DNA from: Methanoculleus formosensis
Lineage (GTDB): Archaea; Halobacteriota; Methanomicrobia; Methanomicrobiales; Methanoculleaceae
Assembly (NCBI RefSeq): GCF_025384765.1
Contig: NZ_VHLL01000008.1
Location: 1-64,000 of the forward strand
Direction: 5' to 3'
DNA length: 64,000 nucleotides
The notes below the pieces were generated by a model. The model ran no database searches, was not told the DNA's origin, and saw nothing but the letters and a program-made list of their open reading frames with translations. Positions within the stretch are counted from its first letter, which is position 1. Every line of letters starts with the position of its first letter. Positions 37,358 through 44,524 of this stretch are shown here, in pieces. The translations under genes were made by a program, and so were the position numbers.

Positions 37358-38470
37358 ATGCACTTTGCAGATGGGGTCGTCCCGGGGGATTACCTCGGGT
37401 ACGTGCGGAAGAAGTCGCTCTGGATACTCGGGGGAACCGTCCTCCTCTTCCTCCTCCTGATCGTATCCATATCGGTCGGGGCGGTGAACATCCCCCCGCA
37501 CGAGGTCTTCCTCTCCCTCGCAAACGGCGTCGTCGACCGGATCAGCCTGCTTCTCAACCCCGGCACCACCATCGATATCACCAGCACCGACCGGATCATC
37601 TGGAACATCCGGCTCCCGCAGGCGCTTGCCGCGATCGTCGCCGGAGTCGGGCTCTCGGTGGCCGGGGTCGCCATGCAGTCGATCCTCCGAAACCCGCTCG
37701 GGTCGCCGTTCACGCTCGGCATATCGAACGCCGGGGCATTCGGGGCGGCCGTCTCGGTCATCCTCCTCGGCGCCGGCACGATGCAGTCGTCGGTCGCCGA
37801 CGCCGTCACCATCAACAACCCCTACCTGACGACGATGGTGGCGTTCTTCTTCTGTCTCCTTGCAACCGCGGTGATCCTCCTCATCTCCCGGATACGCGGG
37901 ACGTCTCCTGAGGTGATGGTGCTTGCCGGCGTCGCCCTCTCCTCCCTCTTCACGGCGGGAACGATGTTTCTGCAGTACTTCGCGAGCGATACCCAGCTCG
38001 CTGCGGTCGTCTTCTGGACGTTCGGCGATGTCGGGAGGGCGAACTGGCAGGAACTCGGGATCATGGCCCTCGTCACCGGTGCGGCGACCCTTTACTTCAT
38101 CGCGAACCGCTGGAACTACAACGCCATCGACGCCGGCGACGAGACGGCAAAGGGGCTCGGGGTCAGCGTCGAACGGGTCCGGGACGTCGGAATGGTCGTT
38201 GCGGCGCTCGTCTCGGCCGTGATCGTCTCGTTCCTCGGGGTGATCGGGTTCGTGGGGCTCGTCTGCCCGCACATGGTCAGGAGGCTCATCGGTGACGACC
38301 AGCGCTACCTCATCCCCGGCTCCTGCGTGGCGGGGGGGATCCTCCTCCTCGCCTCGGATACCGTCGCCCGGATCATCGTGGCGCCATACGTCCTCCCGGT
38401 TGCCGTGCTGACGGCGTTTCTCGGTGCACCGACCTTCATCTACCTGCTGCTACGGGGGTACCGGCGATGA
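37358..38470 (+). CDS. ABC transporter permease (FecCD/BtuC-like)
   Basis: A 370-residue membrane protein with about ten hydrophobic segments and the FecCD landmarks RLPQALAAIVAGVGLSVAG, NPLGSPFTLGISNAGAFGA and VSFLGVIGFVGLVCPHMVR. It forms the channel for iron-siderophore, cobalamin or a similar metal chelate. The ATG at 37358 is preceded by a purine-rich GGGGGT and GAAGAG. A TTG 21 bp upstream is a weaker option. It overlaps the ATPase gene by 4 bp (ATGA). Confidence 0.92.
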   Translation: MHFADGVVPGDYLGYVRKKSLWILGGTVLLFLLLIVSISVGAVNIPPHEVFLSLANGVVDRISLLLNPGTTIDITSTDRIIWNIRLPQALAAIVAGVGLSVAGVAMQSILRNPLGSPFTLGISNAGAFGAAVSVILLGAGTMQSSVADAVTINNPYLTTMVAFFFCLLATAVILLISRIRGTSPEVMVLAGVALSSLFTAGTMFLQYFASDTQLAAVVFWTFGDVGRANWQELGIMALVTGAATLYFIANRWNYNAIDAGDETAKGLGVSVERVRDVGMVVAALVSAVIVSFLGVIGFVGLVCPHMVRRLIGDDQRYLIPGSCVAGGILLLASDTVARIIVAPYVLPVAVLTAFLGAPTFIYLLLRGYRR

Positions 38471-39234
38471 TCCTCGACGTCGACGGCGTGGCGTTCACCT
38501 ACCGGAGCAGCCCGGTCATCCAGGATATCACGTTCGATCTCCGCCCGCACCAGATCCTCACGATCCTGGGCCCAAACGGCGTCGGGAAGACGACGCTCTT
38601 GAAGTGCATGAACGCAATCCTGCGGCCGAAGGCCGGGTCGGTCCTCATCGAGGGGGTCGACCTCCTCACCGCAGACCGGATGGAGATCGCCCGGAAGGTC
38701 GGCTACGTCCCGCAGCGGTGCGAGGCCGGCCGGATGACCGTCTTCGACGCCGTCCTCCTCGGCCGCCGGCCGCATATCGGGTGGGACGTCTCGGAAAAAG
38801 ACATCCGGATCGTCGAGGCGGCGGTCAGGATGCTCAACCTCGAAGATCTGGCGCTCCGGTACATCGACGAACTCTCCGGCGGTGAACTCCAGAAGGTGAG
38901 CATCGCGCGAGCGCTCGTCCAGGAGCCCCGGGTGCTCCTCCTCGACGAACCGACGAGCAGCCTCGACCTCAAGAACCAGCTCGATATCCTCGGGATCGTC
39001 CGGAACGTGACGACGGAGCACGACGTCGCCGCGGTGATGACGATGCACGACCTGAACATGGCCCTCCGCTACGCCGACCGGTTCATCCTCTTAAAAGACG
39101 GCGTCATCCACGCCGCAGGGGGTCCCGGCGTGGTGACGGCAGAGGTCATCGAGGCGGTCTACGGCGTCCCGGTGACCGTCGAACGCTACAACGGGTTTCG
39201 CGTCGTCGTGCCCCTGGAGTCCGGGAGCGCCTGA
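38467..39234 (+). CDS. ABC transporter ATPase (FecE/BtuD-like)
   Basis: A 255-residue nucleotide-binding subunit. The Walker A is LGPNGVGKTTLLKC (near residue 36), the signature is ELSGGELQKVSIARAL (near 136), and the Walker B is VLLLDEPTSSLDL (near 157). It powers uptake with the two binding proteins and the permease upstream. It overlaps the permease by 4 bp. Confidence 0.93.
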   Translation: MILDVDGVAFTYRSSPVIQDITFDLRPHQILTILGPNGVGKTTLLKCMNAILRPKAGSVLIEGVDLLTADRMEIARKVGYVPQRCEAGRMTVFDAVLLGRRPHIGWDVSEKDIRIVEAAVRMLNLEDLALRYIDELSGGELQKVSIARALVQEPRVLLLDEPTSSLDLKNQLDILGIVRNVTTEHDVAAVMTMHDLNMALRYADRFILLKDGVIHAAGGPGVVTAEVIEAVYGVPVTVERYNGFRVVVPLESGSA

Positions 39235-39288
39235 GAACCCGCAGCAACGTATAAGCCCCCCGTCGCCGATACGCCCGGCCGGGGGTAT

Positions 39289-39621
39289 ATGGTGCTCGAG
39301 GCGTTCTTCGAGATCGCCGGGACGGCCCTTGGGACATTCGGGGCGCTCTTCATCGTTTACGGAGCAGCGATCGCGATCGTCGAACTCCTGGCGCGGGAGA
39401 CCCGCATCAGGGCGATCAGTTACCGCGACATCCGCTGGAAGTTCACGACGCGTATCCTGATCGCCCTTGAGTTTTTCGTTGCCGCCGACGTCATCAGGAC
39501 GATCCTCGAACCGACGCTCCAGGACCTGGTCATCCTCGGGTCGCTCGTCACGATCAGGACGGTCGTGAGTTACTTCCTCGGGAAGGAGGTGAGCGAACTC
39601 CCGGAGGACCGAAAGATGTAG
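39289..39621 (+). CDS. DUF1622-family membrane protein
   Basis: A 110-residue protein with two to three hydrophobic segments (about residues 8-35, 55-75 and 82-98). Charged stretches RAISYRDIRWKF and SYFLGKEVSELPED match the DUF1622 family. The function is unknown. It starts 54 bp after the ABC ATPase stop and might be read from the same transcript, though it has no obvious role in uptake. Confidence 0.75.
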   Translation: MVLEAFFEIAGTALGTFGALFIVYGAAIAIVELLARETRIRAISYRDIRWKFTTRILIALEFFVAADVIRTILEPTLQDLVILGSLVTIRTVVSYFLGKEVSELPEDRKM

Positions 39622-39628
39622 AAGAGAT

Positions 39629-40060
39629 TCACGCGCTCTTCGATCTCCGGAGTGTCCTCAGGTGCTCGTGCGCCCCCGCGACGACCCTCCTTGAGTTCGC
39701 GAAGGTGATCGTCTGCAACGCTTCGCCGAAGGGGAGCCACTGGTAGCCGACATGCTCGTTCGAGAGCGTCACCTCCTCCTCCGGCGTCTCGATCAGGTAG
39801 TAGACGACCTCCTTGTAGACGGTATGTGCCCGGCGCTGGAAGAAGTAGTGAACCTCCTCGCGGAACCCGGGGACGAACTCCGCGCGGGTGATCCCGGTCT
39901 CCTCCTCAAGTTCGCGAAGAACCGTCTCTTCCTCGCTCTCGCCGCGCTCACCGTGCCCCTTCACGAGATCCCAGTGCCCGGCCCCGTATTGCAGGATGAG
40001 ATACTGGAGATCCGTATCCCGCCGGACGACGACCGCTCCGCATGATCGCTCTTTTGCCAT
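39629..40060 (-). CDS. Nudix hydrolase
   Basis: A 143-residue Nudix protein with the box GHGERGESEEETVLRELEEE near residues 41-60. The opening KERSCGAVVVRRDT and a late YQWLPFGEALQ resemble diadenosine-tetraphosphate hydrolases (asymmetrical type), which hydrolyse signalling or capped nucleotides. The ATG at 40060 is preferred to a TTG at 40069 that overlaps the upstream UDG stop. The closeness to the UDG gene suggests one transcript for nucleotide and DNA clean-up. Confidence 0.85.
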   Translation of the reverse strand: MAKERSCGAVVVRRDTDLQYLILQYGAGHWDLVKGHGERGESEEETVLRELEEETGITRAEFVPGFREEVHYFFQRRAHTVYKEVVYYLIETPEEEVTLSNEHVGYQWLPFGEALQTITFANSRRVVAGAHEHLRTLRRSKSA

Positions 40061-40065
40061 TGTTC

Positions 40066-40683
40066 TCAATCCTGTATCGTGGAGCCTCCTGCTCCCGCGA
40101 GTTCGCGCCCGATGATCCGGAAGTCCTCTTCCAGGGCCTCCCGGTATGCCGGGTTGTAGAGCGCCGCCGCCGGGTGGAGGGTGGGGATGAGGCGAACCGG
40201 GTGGCCGAAGAGGGTACCGGGGTAGACCGTACCCCGGATCTCCGTGATCCGGTCGAACTCGACGGGGAGGAAGGAGAGGATGTACCTGCTCGAGTGCCGG
40301 CCGAGCATCACGATCACCTTCGGCCCGACAATCCGGATCTGCTCCTCGAGGTACGGGGTGCAGGCCCGGATCTCCTCCTCGCCGGGGTCGCGGTTCCCGG
40401 GCGGCCGGTGCTTGACGATGTTCGCGATGAAGACGTCGTCACGGGTTAGACCGATCCCCGCAAGGAGGCCTTCGAGGAGTCTCCCCGCCCTGCCGACGAA
40501 CGGCCTTCCCGTGAGGTCTTCCTGCTTTCCCGGCGCTTCGCCGATGAGCATGAGGTCGGCCCGGGGGTTCCCATCCCCGGGGACAGCATGGTGGGTGCCC
40601 TCCCAGAGGGGGCATTTCCGGCATTCGCCGATGACGGCCGCAAGCCGTTCAATCGCTACGTCGCTCTCCGTCTCCTCTGCCAT
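40066..40683 (-). CDS. family 4-type uracil-DNA glycosylase
   Basis: A 205-residue thermostable-type (family 4) uracil-DNA glycosylase. Landmarks are CRKCPLW near residue 21, GEAPGKQEDLTGRPFVG near 49, RPPGNRDP near 97 and a C-terminal TLHPAA. Family 4 enzymes hold a 4Fe-4S cluster with four Cys. Here the third ligand position, normally KCRPP, reads KHRPP, so it is His. The other Cys are present. The enzyme removes uracil from DNA in base excision repair. The start at 40683 lies just below an AT-rich promoter stretch. A longer frame from 40725 would read through that promoter. Confidence 0.82.
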   Translation of the reverse strand: MAEETESDVAIERLAAVIGECRKCPLWEGTHHAVPGDGNPRADLMLIGEAPGKQEDLTGRPFVGRAGRLLEGLLAGIGLTRDDVFIANIVKHRPPGNRDPGEEEIRACTPYLEEQIRIVGPKVIVMLGRHSSRYILSFLPVEFDRITEIRGTVYPGTLFGHPVRLIPTLHPAAALYNPAYREALEEDFRIIGRELAGAGGSTIQD

Positions 40684-41001
40684 GCCCACACTATTGAAAA
40701 TAACTCGTATAACCTTCTTATGCATTGTGTTTTGGCGCCGGGCCTTATCCTGCCCACGACAGAACGGCCTACGAGGAGGCAGGAGGGGGCGGCGGCAGGG
40801 ATGTGATCGAGCACGGCACCACTAAGCCGGAGGGCCGTCATACAGGCCTGGGACGATCCGGAACTGTGAAACACTACCATGCCGCGCGGCCCCGACTAGC
40901 AGCCCGTTACGGTAGATTTCAGGTAAGGATTCTACCCGGCAGTCTCAACGTGTAGACGCGTGAGACAGAAATCGTTTATAGAGGGATGCCGAGTCTCAAT
41001 C

Positions 41002-41115
41002 ATGACGTATAGCCTCCGGCAGCCGTCCCCGCCCGGATCGGGTACCACCGGCAGGCGGAGACCGGCCAGAACCCCTCACGGGCACGACTCCATACCTGCG
41101 GTGAGAGCCGGATGA
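41002..41115 (+). CDS. possible 37-residue leader ORF coupled to lipoprotein 1
   Basis: A 37-codon frame (MTYSLRQPSP...VRAG) ends by overlapping the lipoprotein ATG (ATGA). A TATA-like gtttataga near 40975-40982 predicts a start at about 41003, so this frame would be leaderless. The product is rich in Arg and Pro and resembles no family. It may be an untranslated leader or a coupling ORF. There is no direct evidence of translation. Confidence 0.3.
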   Translation: MTYSLRQPSPPGSGTTGRRRPARTPHGHDSIPAVRAG

Positions 41116-41699
41116 GACAGAACCCCGTTCTCCTTGTTGCACTGCTGCTCCTGGCGTTCGGGGCCGGGTGTATCGACTTCCCGGAGATGAACGCCACGTC
41201 GACCCCGATCCTCCACTACGAGCAGGGAAACACCTCGATCCCGATCAACGTCTCCGAGATCCCGGTGAGGGGTTTCGACGCCAACGCAACAGAGGTGATC
41301 GAGATCCTCCTTGCCGACCAGCGGGCCGGGGCCCTGCTTGAGGGCGGGTGGAAGATAGCCTCGGTCCAGACAAGTTATGATTACGACTTGAGGACGCATG
41401 TCGACGTAGAGTTCCGGAGCGATGAACCGTCACCGTCGTTCTTCATCGAAGTGGACGAACAGAAGGGGCACACCGGCTGGGGGCGCTGCAACGTCCCGCG
41501 CTGGCTTGGAGGACCGTTTGCAGGCCCCTACCCTGAGGACTATCACCAGAACTGGACGAACAGAAGGGGCGTTGACTGGATATATGTCTTCGATCACCAC
41601 AACGATCGGGTAGTGATGGTCTACAACGAAACGACGATCTTCTACCTCTACCCCTCGTACGGGAGAGAGTGGTATGAAAGCGTGGAGGCGTCAGGATGA
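41112..41699 (+). CDS. predicted surface lipoprotein, copy 1
   Basis: A 195-residue protein with a signal peptide and a lipobox-like LAFGAGC (Cys near residue 20). The mature part has several N-x-S/T sites (for example NATST and NVSEIP) and the segments NATEVIEILLADQRAG and TTIFYLYPSYG. Its neighbour is a paralogue, and the genes overlap by 4 bp. A decayed third copy lies further downstream. I recognise no catalytic motif, and the function is unknown. It is probably anchored on the outer face of the membrane. Confidence 0.75.
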   Translation: MRQNPVLLVALLLLAFGAGCIDFPEMNATSTPILHYEQGNTSIPINVSEIPVRGFDANATEVIEILLADQRAGALLEGGWKIASVQTSYDYDLRTHVDVEFRSDEPSPSFFIEVDEQKGHTGWGRCNVPRWLGGPFAGPYPEDYHQNWTNRRGVDWIYVFDHHNDRVVMVYNETTIFYLYPSYGREWYESVEASG

Positions 41700-42289
41700 A
41701 GCGGATCTTCATTCTCTCCCTTACGCTGCTGCTCCTGGCGCTCGGGGCCGGGTGCATCGACTTCCCGGGGGCGAACGCCACGGAAACCGTCACACCCGCC
41801 CCGGTCCTCCACTACGAGCGAGGGGATGTCTCGATCCCCATCAACGTCTCCGAGATCCCGGTGAGAACGTTCGATGTCAACGCAACAGAGGTGATCGAGA
41901 TCGTCCTCGCCGACCAGCGGGCCGGGATTCTGCTTGAGGGCGGATGGCAGATCACCTCGATCCGGACGGGCTTTGAGGGTGAGGACCCGAACCGGGAGCA
42001 CATCGACGTGGAGTTCAGGAACGATGAACTGTCGCTGTCGTTCTTCATCGAAGTGGACGAATGGGAGAGGCAGACCGGCAGAGGACGTTGCAGCGCCACG
42101 ATCTGGAGGGGGCACCCGTGGACGTCAGAACCCTTCCCCGAGGAGGAAGACTATCACCAGGCGGTAAACCCGTATATGGGCCTGTTTGTGGTCGTCGATC
42201 ATCACAACGAGAGGGTGATTATGGCCTATGACGATACGACGATCTTCTACCTCTACCCCTCATATGGGGAAGTGACTGAATGGGAATGA
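41696..42289 (+). CDS. predicted surface lipoprotein, copy 2
   Basis: A 197-residue paralogue of the preceding gene, with the same lipobox (LALGAGC), conserved NATEVIEIVLADQRAGILLE core and DDTTIFYLYPSYG end. It overlaps copy 1 by 4 bp (ATGA), so both are expressed together. Differences lie in the linker after the lipobox and in the 120-160 region. The function is unknown. Confidence 0.75.
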   Translation: MKRIFILSLTLLLLALGAGCIDFPGANATETVTPAPVLHYERGDVSIPINVSEIPVRTFDVNATEVIEIVLADQRAGILLEGGWQITSIRTGFEGEDPNREHIDVEFRNDELSLSFFIEVDEWERQTGRGRCSATIWRGHPWTSEPFPEEEDYHQAVNPYMGLFVVVDHHNERVIMAYDDTTIFYLYPSYGEVTEWE

Positions 42290-42309
42290 CCGAAGCGGAA
42301 CCGACGCCC

Positions 42310-42357
42310 CTCTCCCCTCTCTCATGGAACAGGGTGATGTGATAGCGTAGGGGAGAG
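42310..42357 (+). terminator. inverted repeat after the lipoprotein pair
   Basis: CTCTCCCC (42310-42317) and GGGGAGAG (42350-42357) form a perfect 8-bp inverted repeat 20 bp after the stop of copy 2. No long T run follows, so this may be an RNA hairpin for 3' stability and not a classical terminator. Confidence 0.35.
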
Positions 42358-42477
42358 CGAACCGGGAAGATACAGGTTGCCGGAACGAGCATGGAACCAC
42401 CATAGAAGGGAAACAAAATGAGCAGAAAAGCGGGAATGCGGGCGCAAATCGTACCTGCAACCGGCGAGAGCAATTAC

Positions 42478-42675
42478 GTGAAGCAGATCTTCATTCTCTC
42501 CTTTGCACTGTTGCTCCGGGGCGCGCTGTCTCTCCTGCACGGATCTGGCCCTGCGGCCGGTCGCACTACGCTCCCGCCCGTCGCCACTCGAAGACCTTCG
42601 GTCTTCTCCAACTCCTGCCCTACGGACAGTCGTTCCTCACGGAGTGTCGCCAATTTAATACCCCCAGAGATGAAC
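42478..42675 (+). pseudogene. decayed third lipoprotein copy with insertion
   Basis: The segment gtgaagcagatcttcattc matches the first codons of lipoprotein copy 2 (atgaagcggatcttcattc), and the reading goes on to ALLLRG. Then about 120 bp of unrelated sequence interrupt it, including the inverted repeat GAAGACCttcGGTCTTC near 42592-42608. After that, ccagagatgaac resembles the segment following the lipobox in copy 1. Only the ends of the signal-peptide region remain. It looks like a dead paralogue carrying a small insertion. Confidence 0.45.
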
Positions 42676-42676
42676 A

Positions 42677-42684
42677 CTATATAG
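42677..42684 (+). promoter_or_regulatory. TATA box of lysS
   Basis: The element ctatatag lies about 100 bp upstream of the lysS ATG at 42782. Transcription would start near 42705. Confidence 0.45.
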
Positions 42685-42781
42685 AATTTCCCGGCGCGCG
42701 TCCCGGTCCCGCCGGAGCGGCGCCGACCCCGGATCTCCGGCCTGGGTTTGGGGCTGCAGGATGAATGGAGCGATTTACACA

Positions 42782-44308
42782 ATGAGCGATATAGATCATA
42801 CCTGTTTTGACACAGCAAAGATCGACAAGATACAGGAACTGCGCGAACGCGACGTGACGGTCTATCCCTACACCTTCGACCGCAGGGATACCGTCGAGGA
42901 GATCAAGGAGCGGTTCTCCGCGATCGAGCACGAGAAGAGCGAGGAGGAGGTCAGCACCGCCGGCCGTGTCTACGTCGTCCGCCAGCACGGCAAGACGATC
43001 TTCGCCGATATCGGGGACGCGACCGGCAGGCTGCAGGTCTACATCCGCAAAAACGACCTGGGCGAGGAGCAGTTCGACCTTTTCCGCCAGTACGTCGACG
43101 CCGGGGACATCGTCGGCGTCGTCGGTCACGTCTTCCGGACGAAGATGGGCGAGATCACCATCTGGGTCGATCGGTTCGAGCTCCTCACAAAGTCGGTCTG
43201 CCCGCTCCCGGAGAAGTTCCACGGCCTCAAGAACGTCGAGACCCGCTACCGGCAGCGCTACCTCGACCTGATCATGAACGAGGAGAGCCGCGAGACCTTC
43301 CGGAAGCGGAGCAGACTCATCGCGCTCCTGCGCCAGTTCCTCTTCGACCGGGAGTACCTGGAGTTCGAGACCCCGACCCTGCAGCCGGTCTACGGCGGCG
43401 CGAACGCCCGACCGTTCACCACCCACCACAACGCTCTCGACCAGAAACTCTACCTCCGGATCGCGCCGGAACTCTACCTCAAGCGCCTCGTCGTCGGCGG
43501 GTTCGAGAAGGTCTTCGAGCTCGCAAAGAACTTCAGGAACGAAGACATCGACACCAACCACAACCCGGAGTTCTCGATGGTGGAGATCTACGAGGCCTAC
43601 CGGGACTACAACGACATGATGGACCTCACCGAGGAGATCTTCGCGTTCCTCGCAGAGAAGGTGTGCGGGAACACGATCGTCCCGTTTGCCGGGCACGACC
43701 TGGACTTCTCCCGCCCCTGGCGCCGCCTCACGATGGAGGAGGCGGTGCGGGAGTACGCCGGGATCGATATCGGGGCGATGAGCCTCGAAGAACTCCGCGC
43801 ATTCGGCCTTGAGCACTGTGTAGAGGGCTGCGAGAGCGCGGCGACCCGGGGCGAGTACCTGGTCCTCTTCTTCGAGCACTTCGGCGAGAAGCACCTCATC
43901 CAGCCGACGTTCATCTACGATTTCCCGATCGAGAACTCGCCGCTCGCAAAGAAGCACCGCTCAAAGGAAGGGCTGACGGAGCGGTTCGAACTCTTCATCG
44001 CCGGGATGGAGATGGCAAACGGGTTCTCGGAGTTAAACGATCCCCTCGACCAGAAGGCGCGGCTCGAGCTGCAGGACGCGAAGCGCCGGAAGGGCGACCT
44101 TGAGGCGCAGATGATCGACTACGACTTCATCAACGCACTCGGTTACGGGATGCCCCCGACCGGCGGCGTCGGGATCGGGATCGACCGGCTGGTGATGCTC
44201 CTCACCGGGAAGGACTCGATCAAGGAGGTGCTCCTCTTCCCGCAGATGAAGACCCTCGTCAAGGGGCCGGACGGGGAAGAACCAGAGCAGGACGGCGGCG
44301 AGGAGTAA
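42782..44308 (+). CDS. lysS: lysyl-tRNA synthetase, class II
   Basis: A 508-residue class II enzyme. The N-terminal OB-fold anticodon-binding domain has GRVYVVRQHGKTIFADIGD. Motif 1 is in REYLEFETPTLQP, motif 2 in FRNEDIDTNHNPEFSMVE, and motif 3 in GGVGIGIDRLVMLL. It charges tRNA-Lys. Many methanogens use a class I LysRS, so a class II form here is notable and may have come from bacteria. The start at 42782 gives the usual N-terminus. The small YwbE-like gene follows 19 bp later. Confidence 0.93.
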   Translation: MSDIDHTCFDTAKIDKIQELRERDVTVYPYTFDRRDTVEEIKERFSAIEHEKSEEEVSTAGRVYVVRQHGKTIFADIGDATGRLQVYIRKNDLGEEQFDLFRQYVDAGDIVGVVGHVFRTKMGEITIWVDRFELLTKSVCPLPEKFHGLKNVETRYRQRYLDLIMNEESRETFRKRSRLIALLRQFLFDREYLEFETPTLQPVYGGANARPFTTHHNALDQKLYLRIAPELYLKRLVVGGFEKVFELAKNFRNEDIDTNHNPEFSMVEIYEAYRDYNDMMDLTEEIFAFLAEKVCGNTIVPFAGHDLDFSRPWRRLTMEEAVREYAGIDIGAMSLEELRAFGLEHCVEGCESAATRGEYLVLFFEHFGEKHLIQPTFIYDFPIENSPLAKKHRSKEGLTERFELFIAGMEMANGFSELNDPLDQKARLELQDAKRRKGDLEAQMIDYDFINALGYGMPPTGGVGIGIDRLVMLLTGKDSIKEVLLFPQMKTLVKGPDGEEPEQDGGEE

Positions 44309-44327
44309 TCCGCCGCTCTATTTTGCC

Positions 44328-44522
44328 ATGAACGGACAGAACCGCGCCGCCATCCGCCCCGGGATGACGGTCGATATCGTCCTCAAGCGCGACCAGAAGA
44401 CCGGGAAGCGCACCCGGGGCGTCGTCGCCGAGATCCTGACGAACTCGTCCTTTCATCCCCACGGAATCAAGGTCCGGCTCCGGGACGGCCAGGTCGGCCG
44501 GGTCCAGGAGATCGTCGGGTAA
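44328..44522 (+). CDS. YwbE-family (DUF2196) protein
   Basis: A 64-residue protein with IRPGMTVDIVLKRDQKTGKR at the N-terminus and FHPHGIKVRLRDGQVGRVQ near the C-terminus. This matches the YwbE/DUF2196 family, a small beta-rich fold of unknown function, possibly nucleic-acid binding. It follows lysS by 19 bp. Its stop is 2 bp from the convergent histidine-kinase stop. Confidence 0.85.
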   Translation: MNGQNRAAIRPGMTVDIVLKRDQKTGKRTRGVVAEILTNSSFHPHGIKVRLRDGQVGRVQEIVG

Positions 44523-44524
44523 GG

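Noticed and set aside
40840-40960. tRNA-like segment upstream of the lipoprotein genes
   Set aside because: I could not pair an acceptor stem or find a proper T-arm consensus. The resemblance is only in GC-rich stretches.
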